From NCBI GenBank assembly GCA_023212725.1, contig JALBYF010000006.1, forward strand, positions 287,399 through 351,398: 64,000 nt of DNA, read 5' to 3'. This document shows positions 1 to 10,591 of this stretch, one piece after another. The DNA comes from Tranzscheliella williamsii (taxonomy: Eukaryota; Basidiomycota; Ustilaginomycetes; Ustilaginales; Ustilaginaceae). Every line of letters begins with the position of its first letter. Within the stretch, counting starts at the first letter, position 1. The position numbers and the translations under genes are program-made. Below the pieces are notes generated by a model. That model did no database searches. It was given only the letters and a program-made list of their open reading frames with translations, and had not been told where the DNA came from.

Positions 1-498
1 CCGACCAAGGACGCGTCATATGCGGAGGTGTATTCCGAGGCCGGGAGGCGGGTGGGCGGGGCGAGCGGGGACGGGCCTTGGCAGCTGGCCAGCACTGGCG
101 CTGACGGGGGGAGGACCGAGGCGGAGTCGGAAGGGAGCAGCCTGGCGCAGCCGCCGTCGCCGCTGAAGCCAGAGCGCGCGCGCAAGCCCGTGCCCGCGCC
201 ACTCCCCCCGCTCGACTTCACCACCTTCGCCACCAACCCCAAGCCCTCCCGCCGCTCCATCCCCCGCCCAGACCCATCCCTCCAGCACTCCGCCATCGCC
301 GACGCCTTCAACACCGCCAAACACAACGCCGAAAGGTCGGTCACCTCTCCCCCCAAGAAAATGGTCCCTGGCCCCGCAGGCGCCTACATCACAGACACCG
401 CTAACTTCCGCTGGTGCTCCGCCCTCGACGAAATCAAAAAGGCCCTCGCCCAGCCCGCCCCCGACCCCCCTCTCCCAGGCTCCGGCCCTGTCGCCTAA
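1..498 (+). CDS. 3' end of an unrecognised gene (partial)
   Basis: The frame is open from base 1 to a TAA at 496-498, so this is the C-terminal part of a gene that begins upstream of the window. The visible 165 residues are rich in Pro, Ser, Ala and basic residues and look disordered for the first half. The last 60 residues contain a more ordered stretch (ITDTANFRWCSALDEIKKAL) and then a Pro-rich tail. No known domain is recognisable. The only methionine-like start inside the window would be a GTG, which eukaryotes do not normally use, and this supports truncation by the window edge. It is convergent with the purine permease that ends at 777; the 278 bases between are shared 3' flank. Confidence 0.6.
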   Translation, partial: PTKDASYAEVYSEAGRRVGGASGDGPWQLASTGADGGRTEAESEGSSLAQPPSPLKPERARKPVPAPLPPLDFTTFATNPKPSRRSIPRPDPSLQHSAIADAFNTAKHNAERSVTSPPKKMVPGPAGAYITDTANFRWCSALDEIKKALAQPAPDPPLPGSGPVA

Positions 499-776
499 CA
501 CCCACTCCCCGACTGTATTTTCTACAAACCACGCCCGAATCCACTGCTGACCAGTCGCACGCTAAAAGAAACCTGCAGCCGCATGGCGCTAGCAAATGCA
601 ACGAGATATAGATGTACAGCGGAAGTGTCGCCGCAGCCGGGCCGATCTAAATAACAAGAGGAGCTACGTAGGCAGAATGTAACAATGGGCAACGGCGGCC
701 AAGGCGCGCACAGGAACCGGACAGGACGTGAAGGAAGACGAAAAAAAGGGAAGGGGAGGGGGAGGGCGGCGCGAGT

Positions 777-2723
777 CTAGTCCCTCTTTTGAATCAGGCT
801 GGGCTCCTCGAGGCCGATGCCGACACCAGCATTTTGCGGGTCGGCCGAGTGCGGCAGCTCGTTGGGGCGGCTGACGGGGGTAAAGTGGTGGTGCGAGCCA
901 GGCGCAGAACGCTTCTCGTCGTGCAGCTCGGACGAGGTGGAGGCGCGCGCCTCGACGTCCTCCTCGCCGTACATGGCGGCGCGCTCGTTCTCGATCTGCT
1001 CCTGGCGCTCCTGCGCCATGCGTTGCGTCTCGCGACGGCCCTCGAGGTAAAACTCGATCTCGTCCTCGGTCATCTGCCAGAACTTGTAGTTGCCGGTCAT
1101 CACCTTCCGCATCCAAGGCGGAAGAATGGCCCAGAAGCCAGTCGAGTCGTCGTTGGCCGAAACCATGCGCGCTCCCCACGGCTCCTTCATCGTGTGCCAT
1201 CCGTCGGGGATGACGCGCCCGCTTGTTGCCTTGCCAATCGCCCAAGGGAAGATGTTGAGCGCAATGTAGGTGCAGATACCAGCGATCAGACCGTAGGCAA
1301 TGTTGTAGAAGAGCGGAATGCCAATGATCGTGATAAAGGCGGGGATGGCATCTCCGACGTACGACCAGTTGATCTGGGCAGTGTTGGACGCCATCATCGA
1401 GCCGACAATGACCAGGGTAGAGCCGGTGGCCCACGAAGGGAAGGAGGCAAAGATAGGAGCAAAGAAGAGCGAGAGGAAAAACATGAAGGCGACAACGACA
1501 CCGGTGATACCAGTTCGGCCACCCTCAGCAATACCGGAAGCGGACTCGACAAAGGCGGTGTTGGGGGAGCATCCGACAAGCGAGCCGATAGAGATGGCAA
1601 CGGCGTCGGAGAGGTAAGCGGCTGACGAGCCCTCGAAATCGCCGGTGCGGGCGTCCATGAGACCGGCATGTGAGGCCATGGCGTAAAGCGTACCGGTAGT
1701 GTCGAGCAGATCAATGTAAAGGAACGAGATGAGCGCGTACCACACCTTGCCGGTACCGTAGCCGCTCCAGTCAATGTTCTTGGGTCCAAGCTTGCCGAGA
1801 CCATTCCAGTTGGCGACCTGCTTGAAGTAGTTGAAGCGATCATCACCGTCAGCGGTATGCGGGAAATAGGTGACGGCGGAGTTTCGGGGCCACGAGACAA
1901 TGGAGACAAGCAGAATACCGATCAAGAAGGCACCCTTGACGCGGTAGAGAAGCATGAGAGCAGTGAAGATGCCGCCGAGCATAACACCGAGCCACATGGT
2001 AGGCGATTGCAATTTGTGGCTGTTGCAGAAACCGGTGGTGGGATCTTCGTACTGAACGGGGCAACCGCCGAGGCCGACCAGGTCCGAGAGGTCTCCTCCA
2101 ATGACTCCAAGACCGCTGGGACCAAGGCCGATGAAGGCAAGGTAGAAGCCGATACCGGCACCCGTGCTGAGCTTGATGCTATGAGGCAGGAGACGGGCGA
2201 GCCACTGTCGAATGCCAAAGAGGGAGAGAATGAAAAAGATCCAGCCTTCGAGCCAGACGGCCGAGAGCGCCTGGCTGTAAGGGATGATACCGTTTCCGGC
2301 GGTACCGACAATGGTGTAGGCGAAATAAGCATTGACACCGAGACCGGGGGCAAGACCGAGAGGCATGTTGGCGAAGACGGCCATTAAAAGAGTACCAACA
2401 CAGGCAGAGATGGCGGTGGCGAAGACGTAGTCGCGTTGAAGAACGGCAATGCATTGCTGATATGCGTCGTCATTCTTGCAAACAGGATCAGCTTCGGTGT
2501 TGGGGCAGTCACAAGGACCACCGGAAGCGCTAAGGATGCTGGCGTTCACCGAGAGGATATAGGCCATGGCGGCAAAAGTGACGAGGCCGGCGCGGATCTC
2601 GGTGATGAAGCGAGAGCCGGGCCGAGAAAGGGGATGACCAGATCCATCGAGCCGGAAATAGTAGCCCACCGGCGAGGTGGCTACGCCCCTGTTGATGGTG
2701 TTGACGATCTGAGGCAGGCCCAT
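777..2723 (-). CDS. azgA: AzgA-type purine (adenine/guanine/hypoxanthine) permease
   Basis: Single-exon gene of 648 residues with about a dozen hydrophobic segments. It matches the AzgA-like branch of the NCS2/NAT-related purine transporters: SRFITEIRAGLVTFAAMAYILSVNA near residue 37-60, GLAPGLGVNAYFAYT near 128-142, LLDTTGTLYAMA near 344, and GCSPNTAFVESASGIAEGGRTG near 388. Family members carry purine bases with protons across the plasma membrane. The cytosolic C-terminal tail of roughly 130 residues is long and polar, with acidic/Arg-rich and Ser-rich parts, and could be regulatory (inference). The start at 2723 gives the conserved N-terminus. About 2.2 kb without a convincing gene lies upstream, so an extended promoter is possible. 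Two other purine-catabolism genes (HIUase and a nucleoside hydrolase) lie near 53-56 kb but are not clustered with it. Confidence 0.93.
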   Translation of the reverse strand: MGLPQIVNTINRGVATSPVGYYFRLDGSGHPLSRPGSRFITEIRAGLVTFAAMAYILSVNASILSASGGPCDCPNTEADPVCKNDDAYQQCIAVLQRDYVFATAISACVGTLLMAVFANMPLGLAPGLGVNAYFAYTIVGTAGNGIIPYSQALSAVWLEGWIFFILSLFGIRQWLARLLPHSIKLSTGAGIGFYLAFIGLGPSGLGVIGGDLSDLVGLGGCPVQYEDPTTGFCNSHKLQSPTMWLGVMLGGIFTALMLLYRVKGAFLIGILLVSIVSWPRNSAVTYFPHTADGDDRFNYFKQVANWNGLGKLGPKNIDWSGYGTGKVWYALISFLYIDLLDTTGTLYAMASHAGLMDARTGDFEGSSAAYLSDAVAISIGSLVGCSPNTAFVESASGIAEGGRTGITGVVVAFMFFLSLFFAPIFASFPSWATGSTLVIVGSMMASNTAQINWSYVGDAIPAFITIIGIPLFYNIAYGLIAGICTYIALNIFPWAIGKATSGRVIPDGWHTMKEPWGARMVSANDDSTGFWAILPPWMRKVMTGNYKFWQMTEDEIEFYLEGRRETQRMAQERQEQIENERAAMYGEEDVEARASTSSELHDEKRSAPGSHHHFTPVSRPNELPHSADPQNAGVGIGLEEPSLIQKRD

Positions 2724-4957
2724 GATGTATTATACAGTCTCGAAAGCACTGCGGGAATCTGAAGGCTGATACGGATACAGAAAGCCGGGACGAAGAAGAG
2801 ACAGGGCTCGTGACAGGCCAAGCCTGAAGGGCCAGAGAAGGCGTCGGAAAGAGGAGCGTTGACTGGCGGACGTTGTCAAGGGGCACGGAAGCAAGAGGAA
2901 AAGACGGTCTGGAGAGGCTGGTTTTATTCACATTGATGAGAGGCGAGCGTGTGCCAGTCATCGTTCCAACCAATCGTCCAGCCCGCCAGGAAGAAGCGCA
3001 TGGGCAGACGGACATCTGGCTCGGATGGACAGCGGGCGAGAACCGAGAAGGCGAGCGGTGCAGTGCCGGTGTAGTGCTGGTTTGGGCCAACAGCGACGAG
3101 GCGAGATGTGCTACAGCGACGAGGCGAAATTGCTACGCCGACGGAAGGGACGCGAACGGCAAGAATGGCAAGAACGGCAAGGATCAAGAAAGGGCTGGCG
3201 CTGTGGCATCTCAGCTGAGGCAGACGGAGAACGGCGAACCTAATCGGTGGCCGTGACTAAGACGGGAAAAAAACGACGAACTGCACTTCCCACACGGGCA
3301 GCACGTCCACAAGGGTCGAGACTGGCAGATACGGCCGGTCTTGAACTGTGGCCGAGCCGAGCTGCCAGACAGGCTTAAACGCTGCTCGCAAGATAACCAA
3401 CTTCATTTACTTTGTATTTCCCATGTGTGTGTTCTGGTGAAAGGCAAGGGATAACCCGAAACGCGCGTGGATGGATTACGATGCAAAAGAAAGCTGCGAG
3501 ATAGGCGAGTTTCGTGTATCTTCGGGCTGCAGCAGGGCATTTCGCTACCGTTCCTACCGCGGCTGGCGGACATCTAGCTGCGGATTCGCCCGAAAATGGA
3601 ACGAAATTCCTTCCCTTTTTGTGGCTAGTTGCAGCCAAGTAGTGAGACAGCCAGTTCGACAGCCCACGTCGAGCTGCAATCACAATCCCAATCACATCGC
3701 AGAACTACACTCACACTCACACTGTCAAGCAATGGCTTGCTCAGATTCCCTAAATCACCGGTGCGGCGTGCACATGTCAGCGCACTAAGGTGTCAAAGCG
3801 CTGCGTCTAGAAAGCGCAAGCGCAAGCGCAAATCATGCTTGCCATGAGGAAGCAGACCTCGCCCCGCTACGGAGAACAGCGAGCTGGGACGGACCTCCCC
3901 GCCATCGGTGTCCGCCGTAGAGATAAAGGATGCGGACGGCAGAGAACTGTGGCGGCGCGTGCGAGCGACGATCCCGCTTATCGTACAGCAACGCCGACCA
4001 ACCACGATGAGCCGTGGTGACGGGCAAAGTGGCAGAGGAGCAGCACCCCCACCCTCTCGCAGAATGTGTTGCTGGCCGTGTGCATGTGTTCAGTTACTCT
4101 CCTTCCTGCAGTTTAGTCCTGCAGTTGCTGCAGTCGAGGCGCAAATCTATGCCGAATACTGGTCATCTGTCATTTTGGCTGCGATTCTCGCGGCTTTTAC
4201 GCGTTTAGCGCGACGAGGCTCGGCCGAAGTGCCTATTTTGGTTTCTAAGCGGCCGCAGGTCCGATCATCCGCCCGATCCATTAGCGCTGCATCGGGTGCA
4301 AGATCGGCACCTGGCCGCCCTTGACTGCATTCACCATCACGGTCAAGTGTATGGCTTATACGTCTACGAAGATGGGCCAGCGATATCTGCTACGTCAATG
4401 ATGAAACGTACCCAGTCTGCTTCGTCTGCACTACTACATCTGCTGCACTTCCGTCGAGACGCCGCCGGACAGCGGAACCAATCCGATGACGCTAGCAAGC
4501 CCTTCACGCTCGTCGCTGGTTGGTCCCACATCTACCCCGCTTCGGCCATCTCCGAGCTGTTATCTAAGTAGCTCCGCAGCTTCTTCCGTATCTACCTCCG
4601 CAGCTTCTTCCGTACCTTCCTTCGTTGCCCCGCTTTTCCAGCCCACCTTTATCCGCATTTGCCGCTGTCTTCTGTTCCTTGCCTGCAAGCCACTGAATCT
4701 TCTTATCTGCTATCACGCTTACAATCTCTCGAGACCCCTCGTCAATGGGATTGCGTCCACTGAGCCCGTCATTGCACATCCCGCCTGCAATTGGCCCGCA
4801 AGACCCTTCGAGGTCTTACGGTCCCGCCGACAACCTTCCCAGGTTTAGATCGATTCATGTGACTCGCTCCGCCAGGAACGGTTGTGATGAGTGAGTGTCT
4901 CGTGATAACAGACGGCAGGGAAGAGCATACGCAAGGGGTTCCAGCGCGCCGGTCCTT
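2724..4957. other. Long intergenic region upstream of the purine permease
   Basis: About 2.2 kb with only short, low-quality open frames. It holds the 5' flank of the permease at its left and the 3' flank of the ABC transporter at its right. A short 6-bp run (GCAAGC units, about 3817-3832) and a nearly perfect tandem duplication of about 24 bases (about 4567-4616, CTCCGCAGCTTCTTCCGTA core) are visible. No RNA gene or transposon was recognised. Confidence 0.5.
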
Positions 4958-7900
4958 TCAGACGCATTTATGCTCGGCCGCAAGCGCCCAGAACTCGCCC
5001 CGCGCCTTCAGCAGCTGTTGCGGGCTGCCCATCTCGATGCACGTACCGGCTGACATGCAGATGATCTGGTCAAAGTCGATGATCGTAGCGATCCTATGGG
5101 CTACCGCAATGATGGTGCAGTCCGAAAACTGCGTCGCTAGCACGTCCTGCACCGCCGTGTCCGTCTCCATGTCCATCGCACTCGTCGCTTCGTCCAGCAC
5201 CAGGATTTTTCGCTTGCGCAGAATCGCACGAGCTAGCGATAGCAGCTGCTTCTGCCCCGAGCTGATGAATGCGTCACCGCTCAGGAGCACTTCCTCCAGC
5301 TGATTCTCCAGCTTCTTGACAAAGTCGACCAGATGACTTCTCCGCAGCGCTTCCCAGAGTTCATCGTCGCTGCAGAGGCCCTCGGGGTCCAGGTTTTCAC
5401 GCACCGTAGAAGCCATCACCAGCGGGTTCTGCGGCACAATCGTCATCTGAGATCGCAGAGCGCGAGATGACATCTCCGAAATCGACTTGCCATCGATCAG
5501 AATCGCACCCGATCGCATATCGATCATCTTGAAGAGCGCCAGAAGAGTGGTACTTTTGCCGGAGCCACTTCGGCCCACAATGCCCAAACGCTTGCCTGCA
5601 GGTAGCGTAAAACTCAGATCCTTGACCGCGGGCTCCAGCTCGCTGCCGTAAGAAACCGTGACGTGGTCGAAAAGTACTTTTCCAGTGAATGTTTCCTCCG
5701 CCGCATTGTTCTGGGTAAAGTCTTCTTCGGGATCGATATCAATTAACTCCCGCACCCGCTCGAGGGCAACACCTGCGATCTCGACCTCGGTAATGCAGAT
5801 GATGAGGTGGTTCAGCAAAAAGCCCAGGGTTGTAGCCTGTACGAGTGCGACACCAAAGACACCCGCCTGAGAAGAATGTCGCAGCACAACGACCAGAAGA
5901 ACCAGCATCACATTGACCACCGTGGTCAACAAAAGGAGCCACGTTTGCAGCCACCTTCGCACTACCAAGAGGTGGTAGTATGGCTTTTGAGATTCGTCCA
6001 GGGACCTCGTATTCAAGTCGATCAAAGGAGCCTGTCGCTTCAGTCCGCGTACTGTGGCCAAACCGGCAGCAGACGAAGTCTCGCTGAACAGCGTGTATAG
6101 AGGACTCTTGGCAGCCATTTCCAGACGGCGGAGCTGACGGCTGGAAGGAAGATAAAGCCGTTGCATGGCGAGAGACAATGCGATCAGGCCTGCACCAAGG
6201 AAAGTTAGATAGGGTGCTGGGATGACCATAGTGATCAGCGCGCCCAGAACGGCGAAGCCGGTGTGACCCACGTTCACAAGAGCCATCGGAAAGGTCTGAT
6301 CGATGTTGAAGAGATCCTGCGAAAATCGGTTGGTGATCTGTCCCGACGTCCACTTGTGGAAGAAGGAAACGGGAGCCGCCAGGACAGCCTTCAGTTGCGC
6401 AGCGTGTAGGCGGTTCCCAGCCGACAAGGGGCCCCAAACCATCATCGCCCAGAAGCCTATCGCAAGGAACCCGGCATTGGCGGGTGTCAGGACGACGAAG
6501 CCGGCGATCCAAGCACCCATCTTCCGGAACGGGTGACCCTCTTGCTCTCTTGCCCACGCCTGGAGGTAATACGGCACGCTGATTCCGGCGAGGTTGGATA
6601 GCATAGCGCTTATGAGAAAAATGCCAAAGTTCGCAATACCTACCGCTTTGAAGTACATGGCATAGACTTTCCACCCGACCGAGCCCGTCATGACAGCTTC
6701 TGGCTTAGTCACCGCTCCTGCCTTTACGCGGGTCTCCTTCTCGGTCGGTTGGGGCGGTCGTTGCGAATCCAGGCTGGCTCGAGATAGCGCGTCCTTGCCC
6801 TTCATGGAGAGCTCTTCGTACTTGCCTTGTTCGGCGATCCTTCCCGCGTCAATGCGAATGACAAGAGCGGCGTGGTGAAGAAGATGCACCGCATTGGTGG
6901 CCATGATCACCGTCTTGTCGCGCAAAAGACCGGCCGGCCCCATCAGTGATCGCCACATGTGGGCAGCCGTCTCAGCGTCGAGGGCGCTGGTAATGTCGTC
7001 CAGGATAAACGTTTCGGCGTCACTGTAAATGGCTCGAGCAACGGCAAGTCTCTGCCGCTGGCCGCCACTAAGCGAACTGGCGTCGGTAGCATCACCGTCC
7101 TTCATGACCTCGATATCTTGTTCAAGCGCACATGCCTTTATGGCAGCGATGTACCGCTCTTCGTGATAGTCCCCTGTCGCGAAAATGATGTTTTCTCGAA
7201 TGGATCGCTTCTCCTGCAACCATGCATCCTGACTTACATACGCCACGCGATCGGCCAGGATGGGCAGATGCTGCCTCCCCTTGATCAGGTCGCTTTCAGC
7301 CAGCATGGCTTGCAATAGCGTTGATTTTCCTTGACCGAGACGCCCACAGATCATAGTCAATGCGTTTCGCGGAACCTCGACATTGACATCGGTGAGCACT
7401 GTTTCGTTCGACCATCCCAGACTGGCGTTGACAAACTTGACGGCATAATCGGTGTCTCCCTGGTCCGCATTGTCGTCGGCAGCAAGGAGAGCTTCCGCCA
7501 CGTTAGGTCTATCCTGACTTCGGAGGAACTCCTCGACTCGCTTGACGCTAGCCCAAGCTTGTAAGAGGGAAGAGTACTGTTGCCCCAGCTTCAAAAGCGG
7601 ATCCTGCAGAATGCTGAAGATCGTTAGAGTAGTAATGACGGTATTGAGATCGAATCTTTGGGAGCCGCTTAGTTTGTCCACGATGATCAGCGTAATAAAC
7701 GTAGTAATGCCTAGCAACTCCGACACCGCGTTGGTGAAGGCGACAACGCCGGTTACACTTCTACCCATCGAAGCAAGTCGATCCATTTCGATTCTGCGGG
7801 CTTGATTGATGTTACGATATAGAAGTGGCTCGTATGCTGAGAGCTTGACTCCCTTGATGTCAGAGACAACGCTGCTGGTCAAATTGACTCGCTTATCGGT

Positions 7901-9451
7901 TGCGGCACTCCAAGCGCCTTGCTTGCCGCCGAGACCTCTACTGGCCAGGGGTGTGAGGAAGAAGCAGAAGAGAACAGAAGCGATCGAGGCCAAGAAAACC
8001 AGTCCAAGCTGGTTGTAGAGCAAATAGCAGCCTACGGTGATGGTGACTATGGCACTCCAAAGAGAATGGATGATATCCACGCACTTGACGATACGCTCGC
8101 TGTCGACACTCATCAAGTTGGCCGCTTTGCCGCCTCCGCTAGTGCGAGCGGTCTTGACGTGCAGATTGAGGCCCTTGCGGTAGATGGCTTCGACATAGGA
8201 CCCGCGAACCTGGGTCATCAGCTGCGAGCAGCTGTACCAATACTGTCCAGTGGCTAGCGCTTGAACCAGATATAGACACGCATAGGCACCCACAAGCCCC
8301 CAACCGTAAACCACAGGTTGTGGCGTGGCATCGCCGTTTTCTGTAGAGTAGGATTGGACAAAGGCAAGGGTTGCGGAGACGAGAAAAGGTTGCGCAAGCT
8401 CAGCGGCAGTAATGATGATTTTCCATGGCACGGGCGCCAATGTGGCTGCGGGAAAGGCCCTCAGCGTTGCATATAACAAGCCGTAGTCATTCTGTTTCGG
8501 TGGCAAGTCCGTGCTTGCCGTGGAGTCGAGGCCGGGCGAGAAGGTTGAAGGTGGCGAAAGCTTCTCCATAGCCAGACTCTCATGGCTGAATCTATTCAGT
8601 TTGGTATCAGCCGTTGGATGGTACTCGTATGCGGTCTCACATGTCTGCTGTGTCAAGGGCACGCCAGTCCAGCTACTGATGAAGCGATTCGACAAAAATT
8701 GTCCATGAAACTCAGGCTTGAGGTCGTCGAGGTCCTTCATCTCGAGCGGTCGTCGGTACCCCTTCCAAAGGAGAGGCATGGCCCAGACGAAGAAAAGCCG
8801 GGAGAAGAAGCTGGCCCTGGCCTCATGAGTGAGACGACCATCGGATGGCTGCATCCCCTTGGCGTTTTCGGTAGCAAGCATCAACGCCTTGAAGCCGAAG
8901 GAAAGTAGATAGACATAGAAGAAGGGCGACGAGCGAGCCGCTGGGATTGCGTTGAAAGTACGAATGCGGCAAGCATCAAAGAGCAGACCTGCGAAAAGCC
9001 AGAGCGGCAAGATCATCATACCGCCGCGAGTCCTGCGACGCTCCCAGATGGAAGCTGGGACCGCAACAAGGGCGGCGATAAAAGCCAAGATACTGCCAGG
9101 GTAGATGGTTGGTACCTCAAGAACCTGTCGAAGGTGCTCTGCCGAAGGGACTGCCAGCAGTATCACTAGTGCGAGGTTGAGTAGAGCGTGGATACTCGCG
9201 GCACAGGCGCCTGCAAGACTGACGGAATCCGAGTGGGGAAGACATATTGCCGCAGGAAGACGATGCTGTGAAGCCACGGGAATGTCTGCCTTGCGGTGAA
9301 GCTGATAGAGTCGAGCGAGTAACAGTACGATGGCAAGAGCAGAAGGCAAGATCAGCAAGACGACGTTAGAGAACGTCACTGTAAAGTCGAAGAAGCGGCA
9401 ATCCGATACGGGGGTGAAGAGGGCATCGTTGCAGAAACGGGCCGACATCAC
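4958..9451 (-). CDS. ABCC-family (MRP-type) full ABC transporter
   Basis: Single-exon gene of 1497 residues with the TMD0-TMD1-NBD1-TMD2-NBD2 order of long ABCC proteins. TMD0 is a run of hydrophobic segments in the first 200 residues. NBD1 has Walker A GRLGQGKST near residue 700, signature LSGGQRQ near 797 and Walker B FILDD near 817. NBD2 has Walker A GRSGSGKST near 1297, signature SSGQKQ near 1400 and Walker B ILVLDEATSAMD near 1418. NBD1 carries Asp where the catalytic Glu usually sits, while NBD2 keeps Glu; this asymmetry is normal for ABCC. Such proteins export glutathione conjugates and other organic anions from the cytosol across the plasma or vacuolar membrane. The exact substrate cannot be read from sequence. 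The NBD2 signature begins SSGQ instead of LSGGQ, a common NBD2 variation. The start is the first of two adjacent Met codons. Confidence 0.95.
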   Translation of the reverse strand: MMSARFCNDALFTPVSDCRFFDFTVTFSNVVLLILPSALAIVLLLARLYQLHRKADIPVASQHRLPAAICLPHSDSVSLAGACAASIHALLNLALVILLAVPSAEHLRQVLEVPTIYPGSILAFIAALVAVPASIWERRRTRGGMMILPLWLFAGLLFDACRIRTFNAIPAARSSPFFYVYLLSFGFKALMLATENAKGMQPSDGRLTHEARASFFSRLFFVWAMPLLWKGYRRPLEMKDLDDLKPEFHGQFLSNRFISSWTGVPLTQQTCETAYEYHPTADTKLNRFSHESLAMEKLSPPSTFSPGLDSTASTDLPPKQNDYGLLYATLRAFPAATLAPVPWKIIITAAELAQPFLVSATLAFVQSYSTENGDATPQPVVYGWGLVGAYACLYLVQALATGQYWYSCSQLMTQVRGSYVEAIYRKGLNLHVKTARTSGGGKAANLMSVDSERIVKCVDIIHSLWSAIVTITVGCYLLYNQLGLVFLASIASVLFCFFLTPLASRGLGGKQGAWSAATDKRVNLTSSVVSDIKGVKLSAYEPLLYRNINQARRIEMDRLASMGRSVTGVVAFTNAVSELLGITTFITLIIVDKLSGSQRFDLNTVITTLTIFSILQDPLLKLGQQYSSLLQAWASVKRVEEFLRSQDRPNVAEALLAADDNADQGDTDYAVKFVNASLGWSNETVLTDVNVEVPRNALTMICGRLGQGKSTLLQAMLAESDLIKGRQHLPILADRVAYVSQDAWLQEKRSIRENIIFATGDYHEERYIAAIKACALEQDIEVMKDGDATDASSLSGGQRQRLAVARAIYSDAETFILDDITSALDAETAAHMWRSLMGPAGLLRDKTVIMATNAVHLLHHAALVIRIDAGRIAEQGKYEELSMKGKDALSRASLDSQRPPQPTEKETRVKAGAVTKPEAVMTGSVGWKVYAMYFKAVGIANFGIFLISAMLSNLAGISVPYYLQAWAREQEGHPFRKMGAWIAGFVVLTPANAGFLAIGFWAMMVWGPLSAGNRLHAAQLKAVLAAPVSFFHKWTSGQITNRFSQDLFNIDQTFPMALVNVGHTGFAVLGALITMVIPAPYLTFLGAGLIALSLAMQRLYLPSSRQLRRLEMAAKSPLYTLFSETSSAAGLATVRGLKRQAPLIDLNTRSLDESQKPYYHLLVVRRWLQTWLLLLTTVVNVMLVLLVVVLRHSSQAGVFGVALVQATTLGFLLNHLIICITEVEIAGVALERVRELIDIDPEEDFTQNNAAEETFTGKVLFDHVTVSYGSELEPAVKDLSFTLPAGKRLGIVGRSGSGKSTTLLALFKMIDMRSGAILIDGKSISEMSSRALRSQMTIVPQNPLVMASTVRENLDPEGLCSDDELWEALRRSHLVDFVKKLENQLEEVLLSGDAFISSGQKQLLSLARAILRKRKILVLDEATSAMDMETDTAVQDVLATQFSDCTIIAVAHRIATIIDFDQIICMSAGTCIEMGSPQQLLKARGEFWALAAEHKCV

Positions 9452-10591
9452 AAACAGCTCCCAGACGGGTCCAAGTGGATTGCTAGGCTGTTTCGAGCAA
9501 GGAAATAGTGGATAGGAGGAAACAGGACAAAAGCAGGTCGGGAGGCCTGACGGAGAACCGACGAGAAGTGCAAGTGGGGCTGAGCGTTCAGTTATAAGGT
9601 AGTCATATCGACCGGCGGTGAGGCCTTGGACTGTCTGGCAGGAATACGAGATAAGCTTAAACCGCGGAGAACGGGACTTTGGCTTAAGCTTTTGTGACAG
9701 CGTCCACGGAGGAAGCCACTGTCAGCAAGGGGCGTGATATGCGATGATCGCTTCTATTCTGCTCACATCTTGGCTCGGCGTGGGCGAGGGTGGCAGCAAT
9801 AGTAAGTGAGTGGCTCAGGGTCTGCGCAGTCCGAGCTGTCCAAACCGGCGCGCTGATTGGTCCGGAAGGGGCTCTTCCGTTGCACCTGAAATATGGCCAT
9901 GGTCCCTTTCTCAGCGCCTGACTGACTGCGCACTCATCTCCGCATTACTATCAGGCTTATTACGCAGCACGCAAGAGGTGTGAGCGTCATCTCAACGAGT
10001 GTGCCCACCCTTTCACAAGCAGATGTGGGCATGGTGGCTTCAGCAATCAGTAGCTGTGACACGCACCCAATCGTGCTCTGCAGGGCATTGCACTCACCCG
10101 GATTAGCAGGAGCAGTGCGCGTAGAAACGCGCCAAAGTTGCATTTGCTGTACTACTGGATCATCTTGTGATGGATGGTACTGGGTGATCTGCTCGCGGTG
10201 TGAGGCACTGACACGCCGATGCCATCTTGAACTACGAGGTTGAACGGCGCACTCGACAGCCGGGCGAGAGTGAGAGCCGCATCCTACAACGAAGTCATTC
10301 TTCGAGGCTGGTATCGAGCTGTGCGAAAAGATCGAAGGAAGAATTACGGCAGGCAAAGGCGAGAAAAAACGCGGACGAATACATAGAGGAGCACAGGGAA
10401 AGTCCTACAATACATCTTAGACAGAGGGACGGATACGCTGCCGGGGAGGCACTAGGCAGTCGAAACAAGGGCCGTGGCAGACACTAGGAAACACGGCGCT
10501 GGCAAGGTGGTGTCAGCACAGCAGCGACTACGGTCGGAAATGGCACCATGGCGATGTGCACACCTGGCTTCCGACGTAGGTACGGCTGTAG
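9452..10591. other. Intergenic region, promoter side of the ABC transporter
   Basis: About 1.1 kb. The left part is the 5' flank of the ABC transporter and the right part is the 3' flank of the MARVEL protein gene. Open frames on both strands are short and lack recognisable motifs. No RNA gene or repeat was recognised. Confidence 0.5.

Noticed and set aside
789..1625. 278-codon + strand frame inside the purine permease
   Set aside because: Antisense frame to a well-supported permease gene; the translation is low-complexity and Arg/Val/Glu-biased, as expected for a GC shadow.
5739..6674. 311-codon frame on the same strand as the ABC transporter
   Set aside because: Different reading frame within the second membrane domain of the transporter; no motif of its own.
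4958..9451. Loss of catalytic Glu in NBD1 of the ABC transporter as a defect
   Set aside because: An Asp after Walker B in NBD1 is the normal degenerate-site form of ABCC proteins.
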